From an uncultured Flavobacteriales bacterium (GTDB taxonomy: Bacteria > Bacteroidota > Bacteroidia > Flavobacteriales > Crocinitomicaceae): a DNA stretch of 53,729 nucleotides. The notes beneath the pieces are model-generated. The model saw only the letters and a list, made by a program, of their open reading frames with translations, did no database searches and was not told the DNA's origin. Positions 41,538 through 50,325 of this stretch are shown here, piece after piece. Position 1 is the first letter of the stretch. Each line of letters starts with the position of its first letter. The position numbers were made by a program, and so were the translations under genes. The DNA lies in the NCBI GenBank assembly GCA_946480815.1, contig CAMLLB010000025.1, positions 1-53,729 on the forward strand, written 5' to 3'.

Positions 41538-41541
41538 GATA

Positions 41542-41549
41542 CAAAATTA
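41542..41549 (-). promoter_or_regulatory. -7 box TAATTTTG for the DUF2480 gene (leaderless)
   Basis: Exact TAnnTTTG match on the reverse strand ending five bases before the ATG. Confidence 0.55.
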
Positions 41550-41774
41550 CGTTTATTAATTACGAATACGAATGCCGAATTACGAATTGTTTGGCACCAA
41601 CTTCATTTTTCATGATTCTTCTTACCTGCATAAAGCATTACAAACCGGCTCTTTCCTATTTATGTACAAGAATTTGTCAATTGTTAAACTTCGGTTGCCA
41701 TTCACCCATTTTAACAAAAATTGGTGAAACAGGTCTTTCGTTTCCCTTACATTTATGCCCATAAAAGTTAAACC

Positions 41775-42287
41775 ATGAAACACTTGATTTTTTTAGGACT
41801 GGCAACCGTGTTGGTTTTGGGTTCTTGTTCATCCAATGAGAAAAAGATTATCTCCGTTGAAAAGAAAGTGGTCTATAAAAAATTAGATCCGGTTCTGGCA
41901 AATCGCAAACTGGCGATCGAGGTTTCAGGAATGACTTGTGAACATGCTTGCGGTGGTTCGATCCGCATGGCTTTGAAAGAAACCGGCGCTGTTGATCGCG
42001 TTTCCTATGATTTTGAATCAGGAAGAAAGACCAATACCGCTTACATCACATTTGACAAATCAAAGATTTCCGCGGATAAAATTGTTTCCATTATTGAAAC
42101 AATCAACGACAAACAGTTCACAACCGGGAAATCAAGTTCTACCGACATCGAAGGAGAAACAAAATCGAGCAGTCCTTCAACGACTACCGTTACAGAAACA
42201 AAAACAACCAAGATCAACGTGGAAGTTCCCGAAACGAATTGGGAAATGCCAAATATCTTCCGCTTTTTTTCTCATTTACTCAGCTAA
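41775..42287 (+). CDS. HMA-domain lipoprotein with CxxxC metal site
   Basis: A lipoprotein signal (MKHLIFLGLATVLVLGSC) is followed by a heavy-metal-associated domain: KLAIEVSGMTCEHACGGSIR, LKETGAVDRVSYDFES and AYITFDKSKISADKIVSIIE. The metal motif is M-T-C-E-H-A-C (three residues between the Cys) in place of the usual CxxC. A Ser/Thr-rich tail follows, then EVPETNWEMPNIFRFF. It is probably a surface- or periplasm-tethered copper/zinc-binding protein. TACATTTA (7/8) lies upstream of the ATG. Confidence 0.8.
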   Translation: MKHLIFLGLATVLVLGSCSSNEKKIISVEKKVVYKKLDPVLANRKLAIEVSGMTCEHACGGSIRMALKETGAVDRVSYDFESGRKTNTAYITFDKSKISADKIVSIIETINDKQFTTGKSSSTDIEGETKSSSPSTTTVTETKTTKINVEVPETNWEMPNIFRFFSHLLS

Positions 42288-42303
42288 AAACAAAGCGGAT
42301 TTG

Positions 42304-42311
42304 TAGTTTTG
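42304..42311 (+). promoter_or_regulatory. -7 box TAGTTTTG for the esterase-like gene (leaderless)
   Basis: Exact TAnnTTTG match ending four bases before the ATG at 42316; no leader is expected. Confidence 0.55.
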
Positions 42312-42315
42312 CAGC

Positions 42316-43077
42316 ATGAAACTGCAGCATCGTATCATTGGAGAAGGAAAACCTTTAATCATCCTTCACGGACTTTTTGGTTCTTCAGATAATTGGCAAA
42401 CCCATGCCAAGCGTTTCTCGGATTATTTCCAGGTTATTTTGGTCGATCAGCGCAATCACGGTCATACGGATTGGAGCGATGAGTTCGATTACGATATTCT
42501 TGCAGAAGACCTTCATGAACTGATTACGGATCTCGGATTGAATAGAGTTCATTTGCTGGGCCATTCTATGGGTGGGAAAACAGTGATGCGCTATGCCCAG
42601 CTTTATCCTGAAACCATTGATAAAATGATTGTGGTGGACATGGGAATCAAACAATATCCCATGCATCATCAGCAAATTCTAGCCGGAATACATGCTGTGA
42701 ATGCATCTGAAATGGACTCGCGATCCAAAGCCGAAGAAATTCTATTGCCTTTCGTTCCCGAAAACGGTACCCGGCAATTCTTATTAAAAAACCTGTACTG
42801 GGCAGAGAAAGGAAAACTGGCCTGGCGCATGAATGTGGCCGTATTGGAAAAGGAAATGAACCATATCCTTCAGGCACTTCCTGAAGAGGAGGTAATGGTC
42901 CAAACACTGTTTATTCGCGGAGCAATTTCGGCTTACATTTTGGATGAAGACATCCCGGATATTGAAAACCAATTCCCGGATTCTTCTTTTGTGACCATTG
43001 AAAATGCAGGCCATTGGGTCCATGCGGAACAACCGGAAGAATTCATGAATACGGTATTGGAATTTTTGTTGCGGTAA
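42316..43077 (+). CDS. Alpha/beta hydrolase (YbfF-like esterase)
   Basis: The 253-residue product matches the YbfF/ABHD11 group: LIILHGLFGSSDNW (oxyanion hole), ILVDQRNHGHTDWS, the nucleophile elbow LLGHSMGGKTVMRYAQ (Ser about residue 84), and IENAGHWVHAEQPEEF with the catalytic His. The acid is probably Asp in the FIRGAISAYILDED region. Members hydrolyse thioesters or short acyl esters; the natural substrate is unknown. No signal peptide, cytoplasmic. It stands alone with its own promoter. Confidence 0.9.
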   Translation: MKLQHRIIGEGKPLIILHGLFGSSDNWQTHAKRFSDYFQVILVDQRNHGHTDWSDEFDYDILAEDLHELITDLGLNRVHLLGHSMGGKTVMRYAQLYPETIDKMIVVDMGIKQYPMHHQQILAGIHAVNASEMDSRSKAEEILLPFVPENGTRQFLLKNLYWAEKGKLAWRMNVAVLEKEMNHILQALPEEEVMVQTLFIRGAISAYILDEDIPDIENQFPDSSFVTIENAGHWVHAEQPEEFMNTVLEFLLR

Positions 43078-43559
43078 AATGTGACAACAATTACACATGC
43101 AATACATATATCAACATTGTAGGCATACGATGCGTTGAGAATTAATCACGATCCGCACCCAATTTTATTTTTACCGCAAATGCACAAATTTTTTTGAGGC
43201 GCTTACTAGTGGGAATTATGTACTTAATATTTAGATACAGAATCTTCGAATTTGTTTTCAAAGTTGCAACTTTGCAAGTTCGCGATATTGCGAACAGCCC
43301 TTTATCTGACTGGGGGTATAGAGAAGAGAATCACCTAAATTTCCAACACTTTAAACCCACTATTTTGTGGCAGCCTGATTAAAGTACATAAGTCCCCTTA
43401 CTAGTCGCCTCTTTTTATTCTAAACTATTGATTTTGATGTGAAAAGCGAGAGCGGTAGCCGAACCTTTATTTGCGCATTTGTGGTAAATAAATTTCAACC
43501 CCATATGTTCTTTCTTATTTAATTCAGGAAAAAACAACATTAAAAGAATGATCCCGCGC
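43078..43559. other. Non-coding gap of 482 bp
   Basis: I see no gene here; the only longer frame (43194-43382) has no promoter and an odd composition. GAGGCG near 43195 and CGCCTC near 43406 are in inverted orientation, each next to ACTAGT, suggesting an imperfect element about 215 bp long. No T-rich hairpin marks the end of the esterase gene. Confidence 0.4.
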
Positions 43560-44735
43560 TTACAATTTAAACATAACCGGTAAATTAAAGTACAAATTCA
43601 CCGCCTTACCGTTAATCTTTCCCGGGATCCAGTTCGGCATGCTTTTCACAATACGAAGAGCTTCTTTATCACATTCAGGGCAATCGGAAACTCCACGCAT
43701 GATCTTTACATTGGAAACTTCTCCTTTCTCCGAAATAACAAACCTTAAAAATACTTTTCCCATAATACCGGCATCTTTTGCCTTTGAAGGATAAACCAGG
43801 TTGTCTGAAAGGTATTTTTTCAACCCTTCGATTCCTCCCGGGAATTCTGCCTGCTGATCAACAATTTCATAAATTACCGGCTCCTGATTTCGATAATTGT
43901 ATGAATCCGGAACTGGTTCCTGCACTGGTTCGTCACCGATTATTCCTACATTATCATCATAGCCCGCATGAGTTATTTCACTCAATTCGACCTCGGGGAT
44001 TTCTTTCACTAACTCCGGATGTACATCCGGGAAATGGCGTTTATATGCTGCCGGAAAACCTTTTGGACCTTTCAATTTGTAATTGGTTTTCAATTCATTT
44101 AGCTTTCCTGTCAAAACCTGATTTCCATTATCCAGACGGAAAACCAAATCCTTATTGAGCATAATGAGGCTGTCTATCTGTAAATTGAATGCTTCCAAAG
44201 CAGTAATGTATTCCTGTTGCTGACGATAGTAATTCCGATTGAACTCGAACTTGTCTTTATAACTGCTTATCACCTCTGTTAATAACAGGTTTTGCTCTTT
44301 GGTCTTGTGTTGATCCAGGCCGGAACCATCCCGCAATTCCAATTCAAAATTCACGTATTCATTCAATGCTTCTTTCTGAGATTTGACCAGTTCACGTGAA
44401 GTGGGATATCGATTGGAAGGCATGATCGAATCAGAGGTCAGTGCTTTAGGATCAAACCCCAGATCTCTCAAAATTGCCACTGTATAATTCAACGAAAAAG
44501 CGGCTCGCTTTACATAACGTTCTTCACTCGACAAAGAAGTTTTAATTTTCTTTTGAATCGCACTCCTCAAATCCTCCAGGCGGGTCCTTTCTTTCAAAAA
44601 AGCCGTATAGGCAGAATCCTGTCTGCGCATTTCCGAAATCAATTCGGCACGCAATTGTTTATTCACTTTCTTCGCAGATTGTGCAAAAACACTCGTGCTT
44701 CCAAGGATAATTACTAAAAACAAAAATGACTTCAT
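43560..44735 (-). CDS. Secreted TonB C-terminal-domain protein, paralogue 3 of 3
   Basis: The 391-residue product has a cleavable signal peptide (LFLVIILGSTSVFAQ), a long charged helical region with coiled-coil character (KKVNKQLRAELISEMRRQ, LEDLRSAIQKKIK and more), a Pro-rich linker, and a TonB C-terminal domain: FPGGIEGLKKYLSDNLVYP, IMGKVFLRFVISEKGEVSNV, DCPECDKEALRIVKSMPNW and IPGKINGKAVNLYFNLP. Unlike ordinary TonB it has no uncleaved N-terminal anchor, so it should be free in the periplasm. It is the last of three tandem paralogues, three bases after the previous stop. Confidence 0.85.
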   Translation of the reverse strand: MKSFLFLVIILGSTSVFAQSAKKVNKQLRAELISEMRRQDSAYTAFLKERTRLEDLRSAIQKKIKTSLSSEERYVKRAAFSLNYTVAILRDLGFDPKALTSDSIMPSNRYPTSRELVKSQKEALNEYVNFELELRDGSGLDQHKTKEQNLLLTEVISSYKDKFEFNRNYYRQQQEYITALEAFNLQIDSLIMLNKDLVFRLDNGNQVLTGKLNELKTNYKLKGPKGFPAAYKRHFPDVHPELVKEIPEVELSEITHAGYDDNVGIIGDEPVQEPVPDSYNYRNQEPVIYEIVDQQAEFPGGIEGLKKYLSDNLVYPSKAKDAGIMGKVFLRFVISEKGEVSNVKIMRGVSDCPECDKEALRIVKSMPNWIPGKINGKAVNLYFNLPVMFKL

Positions 44736-44738
44736 AGA

Positions 44739-45869
44739 CTATAATTCAAATTTAAGAGGTAAACGGACATAGGAACTGACGTTTTTGCCGCTCTGTTTTC
44801 CCGGAAACCAATTCGGCATGCTTTTCACCAAACGGATCGCCTCCTCACCACATTCCGGGCAAGCCGGAATCCCCCTCAATACTTCAACATTTGAGATCCC
44901 GCCACTTCCGGAAACGATAAATTTCACATATACTTTCCCGGAAATGATGCCTTGCGTAACGCTTTCAGGATAACGCAGATTCATCGTAATAAATTCATTC
45001 ATTTTATCTTTCCCACCCTGAAAAGTGGCTGCTTCTTCTGTCCAGTCATAGATTTCCGGCTCACTCCGTTCCATTGCAACAGGATATGAATCTTCAAACT
45101 CAATCCGTTCCGGCACTCCATTCAACTCCAATTCTTTTTCCGTAAGGATAAAACCGGGGAAAACTTCCGGAAAAATGCGAAAGTAAGCTTCCGTGTACCC
45201 TTTTGGTCCTTGCTTTCGGAAACTGGTTTCCAATTGTTTCAGTTTATCCTGCATTTTCCAGCTATCCGAGGTCATGTCGTTTGCAAGGATTTCATATACT
45301 TTCTTCAAAGAATCCAGGCGTGGTAAAAATGCACTGATCCGTTCCTGGCTTGCTTTCATTTCTCCAAGCACAACGGAATTTGAAAGTGCGTACCGCTTAT
45401 ATTCGTTGAGCTTTCTGTTCAACACCTTGTTTTGCTCTTTCCTGCTGAGATCTCCCAGATCCGTTTTACCGGATACCATCTCAAAAACATATGTCGTGTT
45501 TAAAGTCTTACGGATCGGTTCTACAAATCCCTCTGTCACGGGAACCTCCTCGCTCTTAAAACTTCCAATGAGTTCCGGAAGGTCAGCTTTTAATTCCTTT
45601 AACTGGTAAAGGAGTCCGGAGTAAGTGAAAAATTGTTCCAAAACCCTTCTTTCTCCCTTCTTCAAAAAACCGATTTGGTCATTTGCAAGCCCTTTAATCG
45701 AATCGAACTCAGTCTTTGATTTCCTGAAAAGCGTGATCGCATCCTCCTGCTTCTGTTGTTCGGAAGCCAGTTCTGTTAAAAGTAATTTGCGCTGTTTCTT
45801 TGCAGATTGCCCGAAAACGGTGAAGCTTCCGATACCGATAATAAACAGCGAAAAGAATAGTGGTTTCAT
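44739..45869 (-). CDS. Secreted TonB C-terminal-domain protein, paralogue 2 of 3
   Basis: A 376-residue paralogue with signal peptide (FIIGIGSFTVFGQSAKKQ), a helical middle (LLLTELASEQQKQEDAITLF, DQIGFLKKGERRVLEQFF) and a TonB-type end: FQGGKDKMNEFITMNLRYP, ISGKVYVKFIVSGSGGISNV, ACPECGEEAIRLVKSMPNW, FPGKQSGKNVSSYVRLPLKF. The central domain is more divergent than in its neighbours, but both mature starts share QSAKK and the GPKGYTEAY..PEV block before the linker. Middle gene of the tandem operon, with three-base spacers on both sides. Confidence 0.85.
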   Translation of the reverse strand: MKPLFFSLFIIGIGSFTVFGQSAKKQRKLLLTELASEQQKQEDAITLFRKSKTEFDSIKGLANDQIGFLKKGERRVLEQFFTYSGLLYQLKELKADLPELIGSFKSEEVPVTEGFVEPIRKTLNTTYVFEMVSGKTDLGDLSRKEQNKVLNRKLNEYKRYALSNSVVLGEMKASQERISAFLPRLDSLKKVYEILANDMTSDSWKMQDKLKQLETSFRKQGPKGYTEAYFRIFPEVFPGFILTEKELELNGVPERIEFEDSYPVAMERSEPEIYDWTEEAATFQGGKDKMNEFITMNLRYPESVTQGIISGKVYVKFIVSGSGGISNVEVLRGIPACPECGEEAIRLVKSMPNWFPGKQSGKNVSSYVRLPLKFEL

Positions 45870-45872
45870 ACG

Positions 45873-46949
45873 TTATAATTTAAACGCAACAGGTAAAATG
45901 AAAAACGAATTCACTTTCTTCCCATTGTTCTTTGCCGGGATCCAATTCGGCATATTTTTCACAACACGCAAGGCTTCTTTATCACATTCCGGACAATTGC
46001 GAACTCCTTTCATAATTTTCACATTGGAAATATAGCCTTTGTCCGAAACCACAAATTTCAGGTATACTTTCCCCGAAATTCCGGCTTCTTTCGCTGTTTG
46101 AGGATAAACAAGGTTACCTGAAAGATACTTATTTAAAGCTTCTGTACCTCCAGGAAAGGTTGCGGGTTCTTCCACCACTTCAAAAATTTCAGGTTCCTGT
46201 ACCGGTTCGATCATTGGCTCTGCCTGTACCGGTGCAATTTCATAATCACCTTTCGTAAGTGGAAAATACTTTTCGTAATTCTTATTGAATTTTTTTGGCT
46301 CCTTCAGGTAAGCCGTTTCCAGTTCCATCAATTTCTTATCCAATTTTAGGTCGGCGAGGCTGAATTGCTCCACTAAACCCTTATTTCGGTTCAGGTTATC
46401 TTCTGCTTCCTGATTTATTTTTTGAACCGAATCAATTCCTGACCGGTTAATTTGAATTTGATTCGTGCATTTTTGAGTTTCATCTTTCAAAACAACCAAT
46501 TGTTTTGTTATCCGCTCATTTTTCTCGCGTGTTTTTAAGTCTTTCAAATGCACCGTATCCAGGTGAGGAAGATTCTTCTCATACAGATTTATGGCTCTCA
46601 ACCGTTTTTTCAAAACACCGGAGTTTCCTGAAACTTGAATGATCTTCTTATCCAGAATTGCTGTGTAATCAACTCCGAGATCATCCAAAATGCTTGTTTT
46701 TTCAAGAATCGATCCTGAAAGATCTTTTATTTTATTTTCTGAGTTTTCCAATTCACGCACCTTCTTTTCTGCAGCTCTAAATGTGGTTTCCAAAACACTG
46801 TGCTGAATCCTGTATGATTGCTTAGTTGAATCGTATTTGTGTTGAGCCGTATTCATTTCCGCCAGTAACTGTGCATAGCGTTCCTTTTTTGACTGAGCCA
46901 AAACAACAGAACTCAGCAATAAAAAAGGGATAAGAAGGTGTTTTTTCAT
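45873..46949 (-). CDS. Secreted TonB C-terminal-domain protein, paralogue 1 of 3 (operon head)
   Basis: The 358-residue product has a signal peptide (LLIPFLLLSSVVLAQSKKE), a coiled-coil-rich middle (LLAEMNTAQHKYDSTKQ, FRAAEKKVRELENSENKIKD) and a TonB-type C-terminus: FPGGTEALNKYLSGNLVYP, ISGKVYLKFVVSDKGYISNV, NCPECDKEALRVVKNMPNW, IPAKNNGKKVNSFFILPVAF. A GAAAGATA stretch (46983-46990; TATCTTTC on the reverse strand, 7/8) may be its -7 box. The role of anchorless TonB-like proteins is not established; possible roles are partner binding to TonB-dependent transporters or cell-envelope scaffolding. Confidence 0.85.
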   Translation of the reverse strand: MKKHLLIPFLLLSSVVLAQSKKERYAQLLAEMNTAQHKYDSTKQSYRIQHSVLETTFRAAEKKVRELENSENKIKDLSGSILEKTSILDDLGVDYTAILDKKIIQVSGNSGVLKKRLRAINLYEKNLPHLDTVHLKDLKTREKNERITKQLVVLKDETQKCTNQIQINRSGIDSVQKINQEAEDNLNRNKGLVEQFSLADLKLDKKLMELETAYLKEPKKFNKNYEKYFPLTKGDYEIAPVQAEPMIEPVQEPEIFEVVEEPATFPGGTEALNKYLSGNLVYPQTAKEAGISGKVYLKFVVSDKGYISNVKIMKGVRNCPECDKEALRVVKNMPNWIPAKNNGKKVNSFFILPVAFKL

Positions 46950-47010
46950 GGGTTTAATTTAATTAAGTGGATTTTCATCTGCGAAAGATACTAATCTGCA
47001 AATGATTATA

Positions 47011-47050
47011 AAAACAGTAGGGGTGCGATTAATCGCACCCCTACTGTTTT
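47011..47050. terminator. Perfect 40-base palindrome, terminator of paaZ
   Basis: AAAACAGTAGGGGTGCGATT is followed directly by its exact reverse complement, giving a 20-bp stem (with a short loop when folded) ending in A and T runs. It lies 18 bases after the paaZ stop. Nineteen bases of it (47027-47045) recur exactly at 13565-13583, just upstream of the metH promoter. Confidence 0.85.
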
Positions 47051-47067
47051 ATGTTTAATTTTTTATT

Positions 47068-49140
47068 TTATTTCGATTGATCCAGCCTTTTTACCATTGT
47101 CAAAATAGTCGCAATTCCTACCAATGGCTCATCCGTATCATCCAGCATTTCTACCAGCCACTTTACAACACCGCGTTGGATCAGTGTTTTCGGGTCTTCC
47201 TCATTCGGAGTTACATCCGTACTCACTTTTTCCTTACAGGTAAACCGAATGTGGATTTTTGCTCCTGCGTACACTGGCTTGGTAAATCGCAACTCGTCAA
47301 TACCATAGTTCAAAAGCACCGGATTGATCTCGTAACTATCCACGAACAAACCTGCTGAAATACTCATGATGAGGTATCCGTGTGCAACCTGCTCATCGAA
47401 CATGGTCCCTGCAAAATTGGTTTCCCGTTTATGCGCATAGAAATTATCTCCGCTCAAAGCAGCAAAGGCATCGATGTCTTCCGCAGTAATTAAACGGCTG
47501 TCCGTGATCAATTGATCCCCAACTTCCAATTCCTCGTAATGTTTCTTGAATGGGTGAACGGAACTCAACTTCCCTTTCGCTCCCTGCTGGTATTGTTGTG
47601 TGATCTCCGTAATCGTTGTCGGATGCCCCTGGATTGCCGTTCGCTGCAAGTAATGCATAATTCCCCGTTTTCCACCCATTTCTTCTCCGCCTCCGGCTCT
47701 ACCCGGACCACCATGTGTTAACAGAGGCATTGGCGAACCGTGACCTGTACTTTCTTTTGCACAGTCTTTATTCAGAACCAGGATCCGTCCGTTTACGGAA
47801 GCAGCTTCCACTACAAACTCTCTTGCTTCTTTATCATCTGCAGTAACAATGGTTGTTACCAACGAACCTTTTCCAAGCTTCGTCAATTCAATCGCCTCAT
47901 CCATATTTTTATACGGCATGATCGTTGAAACCGGCCCGAAAGCTTCTACATTGTGCACATCCTGCTTATCAAACGGAGAATCATTCAGGAATAAGATCGG
48001 GGAAAAGAATGCTCCCTTATCTTTATCTGCACCAACTACCTCGAACTGGTCCATATTCCCGTAAACGATTTTTTGCGATTTCGCCAGCAATTCTACATTC
48101 TCACGAACGCGATCTACCTGTGTTCTGTTGATCAAAGCTCCCATGCGCACACCTTCTACTTTCGGGTCACCGATCGTAGTTGATGCCAGGCGGGCAGCAA
48201 CTCCTTTTTGCACTTCTTCAATGAAGTTTTCAGGAACTAAAATCCGGCGAACAGCAGTACATTTCTGACCTGCTTTGATCGTGATCTCTTTCGTAACTTC
48301 TTTCACGAAAATATCGAACTCTTCCGTTCCCGGAGCAGCTTTTTCTCCCAAAACCATTGCATTCAACGAATCTGCTTCCAAATTAAATGGAACCGATTCT
48401 TCGATCAAACGCGGATGCGCTTTCAATTTTCTTCCGGTAAATGCGCTTCCGGTAAAGGTTACCACATCCTGGTTCGTAACGTGATCAATAATTCCACGGC
48501 CAAATCCTGAAACCAGCTGCAAGGCTCCTTCAGGAAGGATTTTCGAATCGATGATATCTTTCACCATCACTTCCGTCAGGTAACTGGTAAACTCGGAAGG
48601 TTTCACGATCGCAGGAACACCTGCCATCAGGTTCACCGCAATTTTCTCCAGCATTCCCCAGATCGGGAAATTAAACGCGTTGATATGGATCGCGACACCT
48701 TGTTTCGGGACCATGATGTGATGCCCGATAAATGATCCGTTCTTAGACAGCGGAGCCGCAGTTCCATCTACATAATACGGTAAGTCGGGAAATTGTCTTC
48801 TCAAAGATGCATTGGCAAACAAGTTACCGATTCCACCTTCAATATCGATCCAGGAATCCACTTTAGTAGCACCTGTCCAGGCAGAAACTTCGTAGTAGGT
48901 CTTTTTGCGCTCCATTAAGAACAAGGCCAACGCTTTCAGCATACGACCACGCTCCTGGAAAGTCATTTTACGCAATACCTTTCCTCCGACAGTTCTCCCA
49001 TAATTCAATGCAGCTTCGTAATCCAATCCGGCACTTGAAACCGAACCGATCTGGTCGCCGGTAATGGCATTGTAAATCTTTTGTTCTTCACCTTCACCTG
49101 CAACCCACTGGCCGCATATATAGTTCTTTACTTGTATCAT
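47068..49140 (-). CDS. paaZ: Bifunctional PaaZ: oxepin-CoA hydrolase / semialdehyde dehydrogenase
   Basis: PaaZ opens the oxepin-CoA ring and oxidises the resulting aldehyde in aerobic phenylacetate degradation. The 690-residue product has an N-terminal NADP-dependent aldehyde dehydrogenase domain: KQGVAIHINAFNFPIWGM, VTFTGSAFTGRKLKAHP, the Glu in FNLEADSLNAMV, the Cys in KAGQKCTAVRRILVPE and EAFGPVSTIMPY. A C-terminal MaoC-like hydratase follows, with ITAEDIDAFAALSGDNFYAH and MFDEQVAHGYLIMSISAGLF carrying the Asp/His pair. Length is close to the E. coli enzyme. No other paa gene is in the window, so the pathway genes are elsewhere or PaaZ serves another route. Confidence 0.95.
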   Translation of the reverse strand: MIQVKNYICGQWVAGEGEEQKIYNAITGDQIGSVSSAGLDYEAALNYGRTVGGKVLRKMTFQERGRMLKALALFLMERKKTYYEVSAWTGATKVDSWIDIEGGIGNLFANASLRRQFPDLPYYVDGTAAPLSKNGSFIGHHIMVPKQGVAIHINAFNFPIWGMLEKIAVNLMAGVPAIVKPSEFTSYLTEVMVKDIIDSKILPEGALQLVSGFGRGIIDHVTNQDVVTFTGSAFTGRKLKAHPRLIEESVPFNLEADSLNAMVLGEKAAPGTEEFDIFVKEVTKEITIKAGQKCTAVRRILVPENFIEEVQKGVAARLASTTIGDPKVEGVRMGALINRTQVDRVRENVELLAKSQKIVYGNMDQFEVVGADKDKGAFFSPILFLNDSPFDKQDVHNVEAFGPVSTIMPYKNMDEAIELTKLGKGSLVTTIVTADDKEAREFVVEAASVNGRILVLNKDCAKESTGHGSPMPLLTHGGPGRAGGGEEMGGKRGIMHYLQRTAIQGHPTTITEITQQYQQGAKGKLSSVHPFKKHYEELEVGDQLITDSRLITAEDIDAFAALSGDNFYAHKRETNFAGTMFDEQVAHGYLIMSISAGLFVDSYEINPVLLNYGIDELRFTKPVYAGAKIHIRFTCKEKVSTDVTPNEEDPKTLIQRGVVKWLVEMLDDTDEPLVGIATILTMVKRLDQSK

Positions 49141-49167
49141 CTTTCTCTTCGATCTGAAATTTCATTT

Positions 49168-49200
49168 CAAATATACAACGCTCAATCAGCACCGTTGCAA
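49168..49200 (-). promoter_or_regulatory. Promoter of paaZ (TTG-N22-TATATTTG)
   Basis: On the reverse strand TTG (49198-49200) and TATATTTG (49168-49175) are 22 bases apart, and the -7 box lies 27 bases before the ATG. The rest of 49141-49494 shows no gene. Confidence 0.6.
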
Positions 49201-49423
49201 AACGAAGCAATTTCTTTCAAATTAATCCCTTCATTGAACGAAAGTTTAAGGTGTTTGTACGGAAAGCCGAACCAAGAATGTTCATTTTGTGTTAATACAG
49301 ATTTGATTTTATCGTAACATTCCACAAAATCAATCCATTCTTTCGTTCAATTGATAATTAAGGTACTTAAAACGCGTTTTGAAACATTTTGATAAAAAAG
49401 GCAACTCATTTCATAAAAAGGAT

Positions 49424-49455
49424 TGGAACTATTTAAAACCTTTTTAGTATGTTTG
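49424..49455 (+). promoter_or_regulatory. Promoter of the exbB-exbD-exbD-tonB operon (TTG-N21-TATGTTTG)
   Basis: TTG at 49424-49426 and TATGTTTG at 49448-49455 are 21 bases apart, a full match to the phylum consensus. The predicted leader is about 33 bases. Confidence 0.7.
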
Positions 49456-49494
49456 AGGCTTAAACAAGTAAAAAGTTTCAATAAAGACTAAATT

Positions 49495-50295
49495 ATGAGC
49501 AAGACAAAAACAGGAGGAGGTTTTTCATCATTAGTTGCCTCATTATCTATTGCAATTGCATTAGGAATTGGATTTCTGATCTATTATTTCATCTTAGGAG
49601 ATCCATCAAACTTCGTTAACGGTGATCCAAACGAGCATCCAATTGATGGAAACACGCTTGGAACGATTTACAAAGGAGGTATTATCGTACCTTTCCTAAT
49701 GGCTGTAAACCTTATCGTGATCATTTTCTCGGTTGAGCGTTTCATCAGTATTTCAAAAACTAAAGGACGTGGAAATATCAACGCATTCGTTGAGAACATT
49801 AAATCTTTAATGGATTCAAACGACCTTCAGGGTGCAATCGAAGAGTGCGACAAGCAAAAAGGATCTTTGGCAAATGTGATCCGTGCAGGATTAGAGAAGT
49901 ATGAGTCTATTCAAAAAGACACTACTTTAGACAAAGAGCAAAAATCAGAAATTCTGAAAGCTGAGATCGATGAAGCGATCGCTTTGGAATTGCCTATGAT
50001 GTCTAAGAACCTGGTAATTATCTCTACATGTGTATCTATCGGTACCTTGATCGGTTTGATCGGAACGGTATTGGGGATGATCAAGTCATTCCAGGCGATG
50101 GGTGCCGGTACTCCTGATACAGCAAAACTTTCTGTGGGTATCTCTGAGGCCTTGATCAATACGTTCTTCGGTATCTTCGCATCAACTGTTGCAACAGTAA
50201 TGTACAACTTCTTTAACACGAAGATTGATCAAATGACACATGCAATGGATGAAGCAGGATTTGCTATCGTTCAAAACTTCAATGCGAATAATTAA
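49495..50295 (+). CDS. exbB: ExbB/TolQ/MotA-family proton channel
   Basis: ExbB forms the pentameric inner-membrane channel that harvests proton flow to drive TonB. The 266-residue product has a first span (SLSIAIALGIGFLIYYFIL), a second (IIVPFLMAVNLIVIIFSVERFI), the cytoplasmic loop with LQGAIEECDKQKGSLANVIR, and a C-terminal TolQ/ExbB core IISTCVSIGTLIGLIGTVLG, MIKSFQAMGAGTPDTAKLSV, GISEALINTFFGIFASTVAT with the conserved small residues and Thr of the channel. It heads the four-gene operon. Confidence 0.95.
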   Translation: MSKTKTGGGFSSLVASLSIAIALGIGFLIYYFILGDPSNFVNGDPNEHPIDGNTLGTIYKGGIIVPFLMAVNLIVIIFSVERFISISKTKGRGNINAFVENIKSLMDSNDLQGAIEECDKQKGSLANVIRAGLEKYESIQKDTTLDKEQKSEILKAEIDEAIALELPMMSKNLVIISTCVSIGTLIGLIGTVLGMIKSFQAMGAGTPDTAKLSVGISEALINTFFGIFASTVATVMYNFFNTKIDQMTHAMDEAGFAIVQNFNANN

Positions 50296-50325
50296 TATCC
50301 GTTTAACGGCATAAATAATTAAGGA

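Noticed and set aside
43194..43382. 62-aa forward frame in the 43.1-43.6 kb gap
   Set aside because: No promoter, odd composition, and it lies inside an imperfect inverted repeat.
47011..47050. Transposon end suggested by the perfect 40-base palindrome
   Set aside because: No transposase or paired end is nearby; its position after paaZ and its A/T flanks fit a terminator.
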